A DNA stretch of 9,356 nucleotides, taken from positions 1 to 9,356 of the forward strand of contig CAKTNU010000054.1 in NCBI GenBank assembly GCA_934589325.1, in the 5' to 3' direction. The stretch is from an uncultured Oscillospiraceae bacterium. Lineage in GTDB: Bacteria > Bacillota_A > Clostridia > Oscillospirales > Oscillospiraceae. Positions 1 through 6,927 of this stretch are shown piece by piece (positions within the stretch are counted from its first letter, which is position 1; every line of letters begins with the position of its first letter). The position numbers and the translations under genes were made by a program. A model generated the notes under the pieces. That model was not told the origin of the DNA. It did no database searches and saw only the letters and a list, made by a program, of their open reading frames with translations.

Positions 1-540
1 TGGATACGTCAGGCCATCACCCGCGCCATTGCGGATCAGGCTAGGACGATACGTATCCCGGTCCATATGGTAGAGACGATAAATAAGACGATCCGCGTTT
101 CCCGTCAGCTCCTTCAGGAACTTGGACATGACCCTAGTGCCGAGGAGATAGCGGCGGAGATGAATATGCCGGTCGATAAGGTGCGCGATATTCTGAAGAT
201 CGCGCAGGAGCCGGTGTCACTTGAAACGCCTATCGGCGAGGAGGAGGACTCCCATCTTGGCGACTTTATCCCCGATGAGGATGCATCTGAGCCGTCGGAG
301 GCCGCGAGCTTTTCTCTCCTGCGTGAGCAGCTGGAGGAAGTGCTTGATACGCTCGCTCCCCGTGAGAAGAAGGTGCTTGAGCTGCGCTTCGGCATTGTCG
401 ATGGCCGTACCCGCACACTTGAGGAGGTCGGCAAGGAGTTCAACGTCACGCGTGAGCGTATACGCCAGATCGAGGCCAAGGCTCTGCGCAAGCTGCGTCA
501 CCCAAGCCGCTCCAAGAAGCTGAGAGACTTCCTGAACTGA
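1..540 (+). CDS. rpoD: RNA polymerase primary sigma factor, C-terminal part (5' end cut by window edge)
   Basis: This is the housekeeping sigma-70 factor, which binds core RNA polymerase and recognises -10 and -35 promoter elements. The frame is open from base 1, so the first 179 visible residues are the C-terminal part only; the Met at base 67 is internal, not a start. The visible N-terminus ([20 protein letters not shown]) is the region 2.4/3.0 promoter-melting and -10 recognition segment. Region 3 follows ([12 protein letters not shown], then [12 protein letters not shown]), then an acidic linker ([17 protein letters not shown]). The region 4.2 helix-turn-helix lies at visible residues about 139-170 ([29 protein letters not shown]), which contacts the -35 box. 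The ending [10 protein letters not shown] is typical of primary sigma factors rather than alternative ones. The next gene starts 6 nt after the stop, so the two are probably co-transcribed. Confidence 0.97.
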   Translation, partial: WIRQAITRAIADQARTIRIPVHMVETINKTIRVSRQLLQELGHDPSAEEIAAEMNMPVDKVRDILKIAQEPVSLETPIGEEEDSHLGDFIPDEDASEPSEAASFSLLREQLEEVLDTLAPREKKVLELRFGIVDGRTRTLEEVGKEFNVTRERIRQIEAKALRKLRHPSRSKKLRDFLN

Positions 541-546
541 TTATCC

Positions 547-1740
547 ATGAAATACGATTTTACGACTGTCCTCGACCGCTCCGGCCGTGATTCTCTTGCC
601 GCCGATGTCGTGCCCTTCGACGTGCAGCCGGAGCCCGGTGTAAAAAGGATCCCTATGTGGGTCGCGGATATGAGCTTCCCAACTGCGCCGCCCATACTCG
701 AGGCGATAGAAAAGCGGCTGGAAATGCCGAACTTTGGCTATTTCGCCTTGCCGGACAGTTATTTTGACAGCATTATCGCATGGCAGCGCCGCCGCAATGG
801 AGTGACGGAGCTTTCGCGCCGTCACATCGGCTATGAAAACGGCGTGCTTGGCGGCATAAGCTCTGCGGTACAGGCGCTGACTGCCCCCGGCGAGAAGATA
901 CTGGTCCATTCCCCGACATACGTCGGTTTTACGCATACAATGGCCGATAACGGCCGTGCTCTCGTCCACAGCCCGCTTGTGCGTGACGATAACGGCGTTT
1001 GGCGCATGGATTATGCCGACATGGACGCAAAGCTCAAGCAGCATCGCATACATCTGGCGATCTTCTGCTCGCCGCATAACCCGTGCGGCCGCGTGTGGGA
1101 GCGCTGGGAGATAGAGCGTGCGATGGAGGTTTATGCTGCGAATGACTGCCTTGTGATATCGGACGAGATATGGTCTGACATCATCATGCCGGGTCATAAG
1201 CATATCCCGACGCAGTCGATCTCTGCCGATGCCCGTGAGCGCACCATGGCGTTTTACGCTCCGAGCAAAACCTTCTCCTTGGCCGGACTTATAGGCAGCT
1301 ACCATATCATTTATAATACCTATCTGCGTGACCGCGTCGTCCGCCAGAGTGAAGTCAGCCATTATAATGACTGCAATGTCCTCTCACTGCATGCGCTGCT
1401 CGGCGCATACAGTCCGGCAGGCGAGGAGTGGACGGATGAGATATGCCGCGTTATTGATGCGAATCATGAATATGCCTGCGATTTCATCCGCGAGCATTTC
1501 AAGGGTGTCCGCGTGATGCGCCCGGAGGGGACGTATATGCTCTATCTCGACTGCGCCGATTGGTGCCGCGAGCACGGTGTGACGATACGTGAGCTTCAGG
1601 AGCGCGGTGTCCGCGCCGGCGTGATATGGCAGGACGGAGAAGCCTTTATGCTCAAAGACACGATACGTATGAACCTCGCACTTCCCAGATCACTGCTGGA
1701 AGAGGCGATGCAGAGACTAAAAGCGTGTGCGTTTATCTGA
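547..1740 (+). CDS. malY: MalY/PatB family PLP-dependent C-S lyase (cystathionine beta-lyase-like aminotransferase)
   Basis: A complete 397-residue fold-type I PLP enzyme of the MalY/PatB subgroup. Family members mostly cleave C-S bonds of cystathionine or cysteine conjugates to give thiol, pyruvate and ammonia in the cytoplasm; some act as aminotransferases. The N-terminus (MKYDFTTVLDRSG) matches the usual start of the family, which fixes the start codon. Visible PLP-site elements are NPCGR at 178-182, SDEIW at 205-209 with Asp206 expected to hold the pyridine nitrogen, and the APSKTFSLAG loop with Lys241 as the Schiff-base lysine. Arg374 (IRMNLALPRS) is the expected substrate-carboxylate ligand. 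Many MalY proteins have His where Trp209 stands. No good Shine-Dalgarno precedes the ATG and rpoD ends only 6 nt upstream, so translational coupling is likely. The stop codon lies inside the terminator stem. In E. coli MalY also represses MalT; nothing here suggests that role. Substrate is not certain. Confidence 0.88.
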   Translation: MKYDFTTVLDRSGRDSLAADVVPFDVQPEPGVKRIPMWVADMSFPTAPPILEAIEKRLEMPNFGYFALPDSYFDSIIAWQRRRNGVTELSRRHIGYENGVLGGISSAVQALTAPGEKILVHSPTYVGFTHTMADNGRALVHSPLVRDDNGVWRMDYADMDAKLKQHRIHLAIFCSPHNPCGRVWERWEIERAMEVYAANDCLVISDEIWSDIIMPGHKHIPTQSISADARERTMAFYAPSKTFSLAGLIGSYHIIYNTYLRDRVVRQSEVSHYNDCNVLSLHALLGAYSPAGEEWTDEICRVIDANHEYACDFIREHFKGVRVMRPEGTYMLYLDCADWCREHGVTIRELQERGVRAGVIWQDGEAFMLKDTIRMNLALPRSLLEEAMQRLKACAFI

Positions 1741-1796
1741 AAATCATAAAAACGTCTGCCCGGTTCAAACGGGCAGACGTTTTTATGATTTTCAGA
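1736..1796. terminator. Bidirectional intrinsic terminator, perfect 27-bp inverted repeat
   Basis: The arms 1736-1762 and 1770-1796 are exact reverse complements around a 7-nt loop (GTTCAAA). The stem core is GC-rich (CGTCTGCCCG with CGGGCAGACG) and is flanked on each side by A5/T5 and further A/T-rich bases. Read from either strand it therefore gives a hairpin followed by TTTTTATGATTTT. It sits between convergent genes, so it can end the rpoD-malY transcript and the minus-strand prs-to-LUD transcript. The malY stop codon (1738-1740) lies within the left arm. Confidence 0.93.
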
Positions 1797-1828
1797 GAGA
1801 AGATATAATCAAAGATTTGCAGAAATGT

Positions 1829-1840
1829 CGGCAGCTGCCG
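1829..1840. repeat. 12-bp perfect palindrome just 3' of the LUD gene
   Basis: CGGCAGCTGCCG is a perfect self-complementary 12-mer that begins 2 nt beyond the stop codon of the minus-strand LUD gene and about 30 nt before the terminator stem. As RNA it could fold only into a 4-bp stem with a tetraloop; as DNA it could be a dimer-protein site. No function can be shown from the sequence and it may be chance. Confidence 0.3.
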
Positions 1841-1842
1841 GA

Positions 1843-2457
1843 TCAGTAACCCAGTTCCTCATCTACGAGGATCAGATGCATCTCGTCTAGGAGCTTGGGC
1901 TTTTGCTCGATTATTGTGGTCACGGAACAGATGCGCTGGGGATTATGGCAGTCGGCGCATTTGCCGGTGACGGTACATGGGGTGTTCAAGCCGAAGCGCT
2001 GGGCATTTTTGACGCAGGCGACCGACTTCACACGCGCCAGGCCGCTTTCAAGGTCGGCAGCGAGCTTGTTCTTGCCGATGACGAGCAGCACCTTTTTCGG
2101 CCCGCCTATCATCGCAGCGACGCGGTTGCCGTTGCCGTCGATGTTTATGAGCTTGGCATTCATGGTGAGAGCGTTGGTGGAGCAGAGATACCAGTCGGCA
2201 GCCGCCGCTTTTTTAAAGGTATCAGGGCGATCCTCGGGCTTTTCGTCCCAGTGGAAGTACACGGAGTTTCCGTTTTCGCGCAGAGCGGCGGGAATACCGA
2301 GGGCGGTAATGGTCATCGATCCTCCGCAGCCGACTGAACATCCGCCGATGAGCTCCAGCGCGATCCTTTTCGCTTCGGCACCGTCGGCGGCAGTGTGGAC
2401 CGTGAAGCCGCGGCTCTCGAGATTGGAGACGAGCTTGTCGTAATTTTCGCAGAACAT
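1843..2457 (-). CDS. LUD-domain (DUF162, LutC/YkgG-like) protein of unknown function
   Basis: A complete 204-residue protein of the LUD family, named for lactate-utilisation proteins LutB and LutC, within the ISOCOT-type fold that also includes ribose-5-phosphate isomerase and CoA transferases. Visible marks are a Gly-rich loop SVGCGGSMT at residues 41-49, the central VLLVIGKNKL segment, and a C-terminal cysteine cluster at Cys161, Cys167, Cys170 and Cys177 (spacing C-x5-C-x2-C-x6-C) that could bind metal or an Fe-S cluster. No signal peptide or membrane segment is seen, so it is cytoplasmic. The ATG at 2457 is chosen over an in-frame TTG two codons upstream because only the ATG has a properly spaced ribosome binding site. 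No lutA or lutB neighbour is present, so a lactate role is doubtful. It is the last gene of the minus-strand run, 44 nt after psuK. Family is well supported; the reaction is unknown. Confidence 0.87.
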   Translation of the reverse strand: MFCENYDKLVSNLESRGFTVHTAADGAEAKRIALELIGGCSVGCGGSMTITALGIPAALRENGNSVYFHWDEKPEDRPDTFKKAAAADWYLCSTNALTMNAKLINIDGNGNRVAAMIGGPKKVLLVIGKNKLAADLESGLARVKSVACVKNAQRFGLNTPCTVTGKCADCHNPQRICSVTTIIEQKPKLLDEMHLILVDEELGY

Positions 2458-2464
2458 TATCAAA

Positions 2465-2472
2465 TCTCCCTT
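2465..2472 (-). promoter_or_regulatory. Ribosome binding site for the LUD gene (decides its start)
   Basis: On the minus strand AAGGGAGA lies 7 nt before the ATG at 2457 but only 1 nt before the TTG at 2463. Normal spacing therefore favours the ATG and the 204-residue form. Confidence 0.7.
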
Positions 2473-2501
2473 CTTTTCCGGTTTATATGTATTTTATACG
2501 C

Positions 2502-3401
2502 TCATAGTAAAGATTCAGCACACAATTTGGGGCTGTTTGTAAATTCACATTCCACGGTTATAGCTCCGGCTTTTGTCGCGGCGAGTGCGCATTTTTCGGC
2601 GTCGAGTCCGTGCGTACCGCCCCAGACGATCGCCGCCATTGCCGCATCTCCGGCGCCGGTAGCATCGACCATGTTGGCCGGACGGCATAGTACGCGGCCT
2701 ATCCCGGACTCGGACGCATAGAGCATCCCGCCGGTGCCGAGACTGATAAAAACACGCTTGACGCCCAGCTTCAGAAATCTCTCGGCTGCAAGCTCCGGGG
2801 TTTCCTCGCCGGTGAGATAGCGCGCTTCAAGCGCGTTCGGCTTGATCGCACAGAGCCTGTCCAGCACGGGCAGCAGCTTGCCGGCTTTCGCGGTCGACAC
2901 AGGGTCGGCGTATATGGGGACGGTGCAGTTTCCCGCAAGAAAGCGTATGGCCTCCTCGCTGATGTTTGCGTCCAGCACGAGGGCATCCGCGGCGTTTATC
3001 CTGTCCAGACAGCCGGCCAGATGCTCCGGCGTGACACACTCGGCGATATCCATGTCTGCGATGCCGACGCACATATCACCCTGCGTATCGGTCACATACA
3101 GGTATGTGGAGCTGCGGCGCTGCGGTTCGAGTCTTGCCATTGACATATCCATGCCGAGACTGCGGCAGCCGTCCAGCAGACTGCTGCCGTACACGTCTCC
3201 GCCGACTGCGGCGATGAGGCTGACGTCAAGTCCAAGCAGGCAGAGATCGTGTGCGATGTTGCGCCCGACTCCGCCCGGCTTTAGCGAAACAGAGCCGGGG
3301 TTGGAGTCGCGCATGCGCAGAGCCAGTGCGGGCTTGCCGCAGATATCCATGTTCACACCGCCGACAACGACGGCGTGAGGTTTTTTTATTTGAGATTCCA
3401 T
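2502..3401 (-). CDS. psuK: PfkB-family carbohydrate kinase, probable pseudouridine kinase
   Basis: A complete 299-residue ribokinase-like (PfkB) kinase, about the normal length. PfkB signature 1 is PGGVGRNIA at 42-50 and signature 2 is DATGAGDAAMA from residue 246, with Asp252 as catalytic base and the GAGD anion hole. Features I recall from E. coli PsuK (YeiC) recur in order: DSNPG at 32-36 just before the PGGVGRNIA loop, YGSSLL, the ADMDI stretch, NISEEA, DPVS, IKPNALEA, and the ending CEFTNSP. This points to ATP-dependent phosphorylation of pseudouridine to pseudouridine 5'-phosphate. The partner glycosidase gene psuG, often adjacent or fused in other bacteria, is absent from the window. 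The ATG lies inside the end of glgP (16-nt overlap, different frame) and no clear Shine-Dalgarno precedes it, so translation is probably coupled to glgP. Another nucleoside or sugar kinase of the family is the alternative. Confidence 0.85.
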   Translation of the reverse strand: MESQIKKPHAVVVGGVNMDICGKPALALRMRDSNPGSVSLKPGGVGRNIAHDLCLLGLDVSLIAAVGGDVYGSSLLDGCRSLGMDMSMARLEPQRRSSTYLYVTDTQGDMCVGIADMDIAECVTPEHLAGCLDRINAADALVLDANISEEAIRFLAGNCTVPIYADPVSTAKAGKLLPVLDRLCAIKPNALEARYLTGEETPELAAERFLKLGVKRVFISLGTGGMLYASESGIGRVLCRPANMVDATGAGDAAMAAIVWGGTHGLDAEKCALAATKAGAITVECEFTNSPKLCAESLL

Positions 3402-5788
3402 ATATTTTCTGCGTATTCACGTATCGCTCTGTCGGCGGCAAAAACTCCGCTGCGGGCGGTGTTCATGATAGAGAGACGTCCCATCTCTTCGGGATCCTTT
3501 ATGCTCGCGTACAGACGGCGCTGCGTGTCGGCATAGGCGCGGTAGTCGGCAATGAGCATGTACTGATCGCCGCCGTAGATCAGCTGAGATACGAGGTCGG
3601 AATAGCTCTTGCCGTCGGCAAAGCCCTGACTGAAGCGGTCGAGCACGCGGCGTATCTCAGGATCGGCTCCGGCAACTGCGGAGGGGTCGTAGCCCGCGGC
3701 GCGCATGCGTGCGATCTCGTCGGTGTGCAGACCGAAGAGGAACATGTTCTCGTCACCGAGGCGCTCGTACATCTCAACGTTCGCGCCGTCGAGCGTGCCT
3801 ATGGTCACAGCGCCGTTCATCATCAGCTTCATGCAGCCGGTGCCGGAGGCCTCCTTGCCTGCGGTAGATATCTGCTCGGACACCTGTGCAGCGGGGACTA
3901 TGGCCTCGGCTGCGGAGACACGGTAATTCTCCACAAAGTAGACCTGCAGGCGGCCGCGGCACACAGGGTCGTTGTTGATATCCTCCGCCATAGAAAGCAG
4001 CAGCTCTATTATACGCTTCGCGGTCTTATAGCCCGCGGCGGCCTTTGCGCCGAAGACAAAGGTGCGGGGAACAAAGTCCATATCCGGATCGTCGTGGAGC
4101 TGGAGCTGGAGGCTGGCAATGCTCATAGCGCAGAGCAGCTGGCGCTTGTACTCATGCAGGCGCTTTATCTGTACGTCCATCACGGCATCGGTGTTGAGGG
4201 TGAAGTTATCATTGCGCATCGCAAACTCAGCGAAGCGATATTTGTTATCGAGCTTTATCGCATTGACGCGGCGGCGAACCTCGCTGTTATCGGCGAATTT
4301 TGCAAGCTCTTCAAGACGCTCCGGCTCCAGCAGATAGGCATCGCTGCCAAGCAGCTCACATATCAGCTTATGCAGGCCGGGATTGATCTGACTGAGCCAG
4401 CGGCGATGGTCGATGCCGTTGGTGACGGAGGTGAAACGCTCGGGACGGATGCTGTATATATCGTGGAACAGGTCATTCTTAAGGATCTCGCCGTGCAGAC
4501 GGGAAACGCCGTTGACCTTATAGCAGGCGGCAAGGCAGAGGTTTGCCATGTACACCTGATTGTCGCGGATTATGAGGTTGCGGCCGACGCGCTCGCCCTG
4601 TCCAAAATTCTGCACCAGATAGTCACACCAGCGGCGGTTTATCTCACACATGATCTCCCACAGGCGCGGCAGCAGCTGCTGCACTATGTCCTGCGGCCAC
4701 TTCTCGAGTGCCTCACTCATGACGGTGTGGTTGGTGTAGGCCACGGAGCGAGTAACGATGTCCCATGCTTCATCCCATCCGAGACCGTATTCGTCCATGA
4801 AGATGCGCATGAGCTCGGGGATTATCAAAGTCGGGTGAGTGTCGTTTATCTGCATTGCGTGATGCTCGGCAAAGCTCTTGATATCGCCCCACTTGCGGAT
4901 GTGCTTGCGTACTACGTCCTGCGCGGTCGCAGAGACGAAGAAATACTGCTGCTTGAGGCGCAGCATCTTGCCCTCAACATGCTCGTCGGGCGGATAGAGG
5001 ACCTTGGTGATGACCTCGGCCATGGTGCGCTGCTCAAGGCTCTTGACATACTCACCTTCGGAGAAGAGATACATATCCAGCGAGTTGGGACTCTTCGCGT
5101 CCCAGAGACGCAGAGTGTTTATCTCATGCCCGCCGTAGCCTGCGATGAGCATATCGCGGGGAACGGCGAGGACGGCGGTGTAGCCTGTGTACTCGGCGTG
5201 ATAGTGGCCGAAATTATCCCAATGCGGGGCAACATGACCGCCGAAACGGACCTCGACGGCGTCCTCCCAGCGGGGGATGAGCCAGCTCTCTGCCGCTGTG
5301 CGCCAGTTGTCCGCGACCTCGGTCTGGCGGCCGTTCTCAAACCTCTGACGGAAAATTCCCAGCTCGTAGCATATCGAGTATCCGGTGCCCTCATAGCCGC
5401 AGGTGGCCATGCTGTCCATATAACAGGCGGCGAGACGGCCTAGACCGCCGTTGCCGAGGCCGGCGTCCGGCTCAGCCTCAAAAATATCGGATGCATTGCG
5501 CCCCAGATCCTCCAGCGCGCCTGTGACGGCATCGGAAATGCCGAGGTTGAAGGCGTTTTTCATAAGGCTGCGCCCCATCAGAAACTCCATCGACATATAG
5601 TGGACTTCCTTTTCGTGCTTCGTGGGGCTCTCGGCGGCAAGGAGCCTGCTCATTATCTCGTTTATAACGATTGCCGTGGCCTGAAAAACCTGGTCGTCGG
5701 TCGCATTCGCACTGGTTATGCTGAAATGGGCGCAGAGCTTGTCTTCTATTGCGCTGCGTACTTCATCGCGGGAAATTTCTCCGATCAT
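3386..5788 (-). CDS. glgP: Glycogen/maltodextrin phosphorylase
   Basis: A complete 800-residue GT35 phosphorylase, close to the usual bacterial length. It removes terminal alpha-1,4 glucose units from glycogen or maltodextrin with phosphate to give glucose-1-phosphate, using PLP as cofactor. The N-terminal domain has SMEFLMGRSL (66-75) and the active-site glycine loop DAGLGNGGLGRLA (108-120). The C-terminal domain has YRVSAAEAIVPAAQVSEQIS followed by TAGKEASGTG and the PLP Schiff-base Lys654. The residue two before it is Cys652, where the family usually has Asn (EASGTGNMK); the rest of the block is intact, so the enzyme is expected to be active. A GGAGGT site 7 nt upstream fixes the ATG. It follows glgD by 23 nt and overlaps psuK at its 3' end. 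The choice between glycogen and maltodextrin as main substrate rests on the glgCD neighbours. Confidence 0.97.
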   Translation of the reverse strand: MIGEISRDEVRSAIEDKLCAHFSITSANATDDQVFQATAIVINEIMSRLLAAESPTKHEKEVHYMSMEFLMGRSLMKNAFNLGISDAVTGALEDLGRNASDIFEAEPDAGLGNGGLGRLAACYMDSMATCGYEGTGYSICYELGIFRQRFENGRQTEVADNWRTAAESWLIPRWEDAVEVRFGGHVAPHWDNFGHYHAEYTGYTAVLAVPRDMLIAGYGGHEINTLRLWDAKSPNSLDMYLFSEGEYVKSLEQRTMAEVITKVLYPPDEHVEGKMLRLKQQYFFVSATAQDVVRKHIRKWGDIKSFAEHHAMQINDTHPTLIIPELMRIFMDEYGLGWDEAWDIVTRSVAYTNHTVMSEALEKWPQDIVQQLLPRLWEIMCEINRRWCDYLVQNFGQGERVGRNLIIRDNQVYMANLCLAACYKVNGVSRLHGEILKNDLFHDIYSIRPERFTSVTNGIDHRRWLSQINPGLHKLICELLGSDAYLLEPERLEELAKFADNSEVRRRVNAIKLDNKYRFAEFAMRNDNFTLNTDAVMDVQIKRLHEYKRQLLCAMSIASLQLQLHDDPDMDFVPRTFVFGAKAAAGYKTAKRIIELLLSMAEDINNDPVCRGRLQVYFVENYRVSAAEAIVPAAQVSEQISTAGKEASGTGCMKLMMNGAVTIGTLDGANVEMYERLGDENMFLFGLHTDEIARMRAAGYDPSAVAGADPEIRRVLDRFSQGFADGKSYSDLVSQLIYGGDQYMLIADYRAYADTQRRLYASIKDPEEMGRLSIMNTARSGVFAADRAIREYAENIWNLK

Positions 5789-5795
5789 GGATCAT

Positions 5796-5801
5796 ACCTC
5801 C
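5796..5801 (-). promoter_or_regulatory. Ribosome binding site of glgP
   Basis: GGAGGT on the minus strand, 7 nt before the ATG at 5788. Another ATG directly abutting it (5793-5795) is too close to be used and is in another frame. Confidence 0.8.
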
Positions 5802-5811
5802 GGGTAATAGT

Positions 5812-6924
5812 TTAAATCTTGCTGTCCTTGGGGACTACTATAGGCAGTCTGGGACTGCCGGTAAGGGTGATGCCGGGCGAGTAGCTGCAATTCTTGTCGG
5901 AAATGACACAGCTGAGCTCTGCCCATTCGCCGATGGTGCTGCCCTTCATGATGATGCAGTTAGTGAGCTTCGCTCCGCGGGCGATGCGGACACCCGGGAA
6001 AACGATGCAGTTTTCGATGCTGCCCTCAATGATGCAGTTGTCGGCGACGAGACTGTTCTTTGAGCTGGCATTTTCACCGTAATAGGTGCTGACCTCTTCG
6101 TGCGCACGCGTCCTGACCGGACGTTCGGCAGGAAAGAGCTGGCGGCGCAGCTCACCGTTAAGCATATCCATACTGCACTGATAATAATCCGCCACGCTTC
6201 TTATCGACGCGGCATAGCCTTCATGGACGTAGGCGGACATCCTGCCGCCCTCGGCGAGGAACATCGATACCGCGTCCTTGTGGAAACGGTACAGATTCAG
6301 AGCCTTGCATTTGTCCATTATGCGCAGGAGCGTATCCTTGTTTATGACGTATCCCTCAAGCGAAGGAATGCCCTCACCGGGGTCGGTACGGTCAAACAGG
6401 AGCCGGGAGACCATGCCGTCCTCACCGATAACGTAGCGGTGATTACTGCCGGTGAGCTCACGGGCGGCACATATCGCGGTTATTTCCGCGCCGGACTTCA
6501 GATGCTGGCGCATTGCGGCGCTCAGGTCGATGTTGGCGCATACACTGCCGAGCAGCAGCACGATGTGCTTCTGCGGAATGTCGCGTATATAGGTCGCGAC
6601 GGCGTTGAGCGCTTCAATAGTGCCGGTGTAGTTGCCGCGGTGATACTCAGGCAGGCCGAAGGGCGGCAGCATACGCAGTCCGCCGTAGCGACGGCTCATG
6701 TCCCAGTTCTTGCCGCTGCCCATATGGTCGAGCAGGGACTGATAGTCACGCTGCATGATAACGCCGACATCGCGTATCCCGGCGTTCATCATTGAGGAAA
6801 GGGCAAAGTCAATGAGCCTGTAGCGCCCGCAGAAGGGCAGGGACGCGGCCGTGCGGCGGCGTACAAGCTCGCTGAGCTCGGGAGATGCGCTGTAGGCGAA
6901 GATTATTCCGTGAAAATCATACAT
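5812..6924 (-). CDS. glgD: Glucose-1-phosphate adenylyltransferase, GlgD (non-catalytic/regulatory) subunit
   Basis: A complete 370-residue paralogue of the preceding glgC. It keeps the general architecture: a nucleotidyltransferase domain with SLPFCGRYRLIDFALSS (28-44) and GTIEALNAV (101-109), then a left-handed beta-helix tail rich in hydrophobic hexapeptides (about 270-360, for example CIIEGSIENCIVFPGVRIA). It lacks key catalytic elements. The GlgC loop LAGGQGSRL is replaced by FAYSASPEL, and the SGDHIYKMD segment is replaced by GSVCANID (126-133), so the metal-binding Asp128 of GlgC is missing. This is the usual state of Bacillota GlgD, which forms a hetero-oligomer with GlgC and raises its activity. 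The gene starts 3 nt after the glgC stop and its GGAGGAG site lies inside the end of glgC, so the two subunits should be made in coordinated amounts. Confidence 0.95.
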   Translation of the reverse strand: MYDFHGIIFAYSASPELSELVRRRTAASLPFCGRYRLIDFALSSMMNAGIRDVGVIMQRDYQSLLDHMGSGKNWDMSRRYGGLRMLPPFGLPEYHRGNYTGTIEALNAVATYIRDIPQKHIVLLLGSVCANIDLSAAMRQHLKSGAEITAICAARELTGSNHRYVIGEDGMVSRLLFDRTDPGEGIPSLEGYVINKDTLLRIMDKCKALNLYRFHKDAVSMFLAEGGRMSAYVHEGYAASIRSVADYYQCSMDMLNGELRRQLFPAERPVRTRAHEEVSTYYGENASSKNSLVADNCIIEGSIENCIVFPGVRIARGAKLTNCIIMKGSTIGEWAELSCVISDKNCSYSPGITLTGSPRLPIVVPKDSKI

Positions 6925-6927
6925 GGC

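Noticed and set aside
541..1362. A 273-codon minus-strand open frame opposite malY.
   Set aside because: It is register-aligned with malY, which has full PLP-enzyme motifs; the antisense product has no family features.
1895..2443. Plus-strand open frames opposite the LUD gene.
   Set aside because: The minus-strand reading has a ribosome binding site, LUD motifs and a cysteine cluster; the opposite readings have none.
2458..2501. An A/T-rich spacer between psuK and LUD with a TATAAA -10-like hexamer on the minus strand (2493-2498), as a possible internal promoter.
   Set aside because: The only TTG-like -35 candidate (TTGTGT) is 21 nt away and other spacings give poor matches, so I cannot support a promoter.
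3251..5443. A 730-codon open frame on the plus strand opposite glgP.
   Set aside because: Its codons are exactly register-aligned with those of glgP, so each is the reverse complement of a glgP codon; it stays open only because glgP avoids TTA, CTA and TCA codons. The product resembles no family and glgP is unmistakable.
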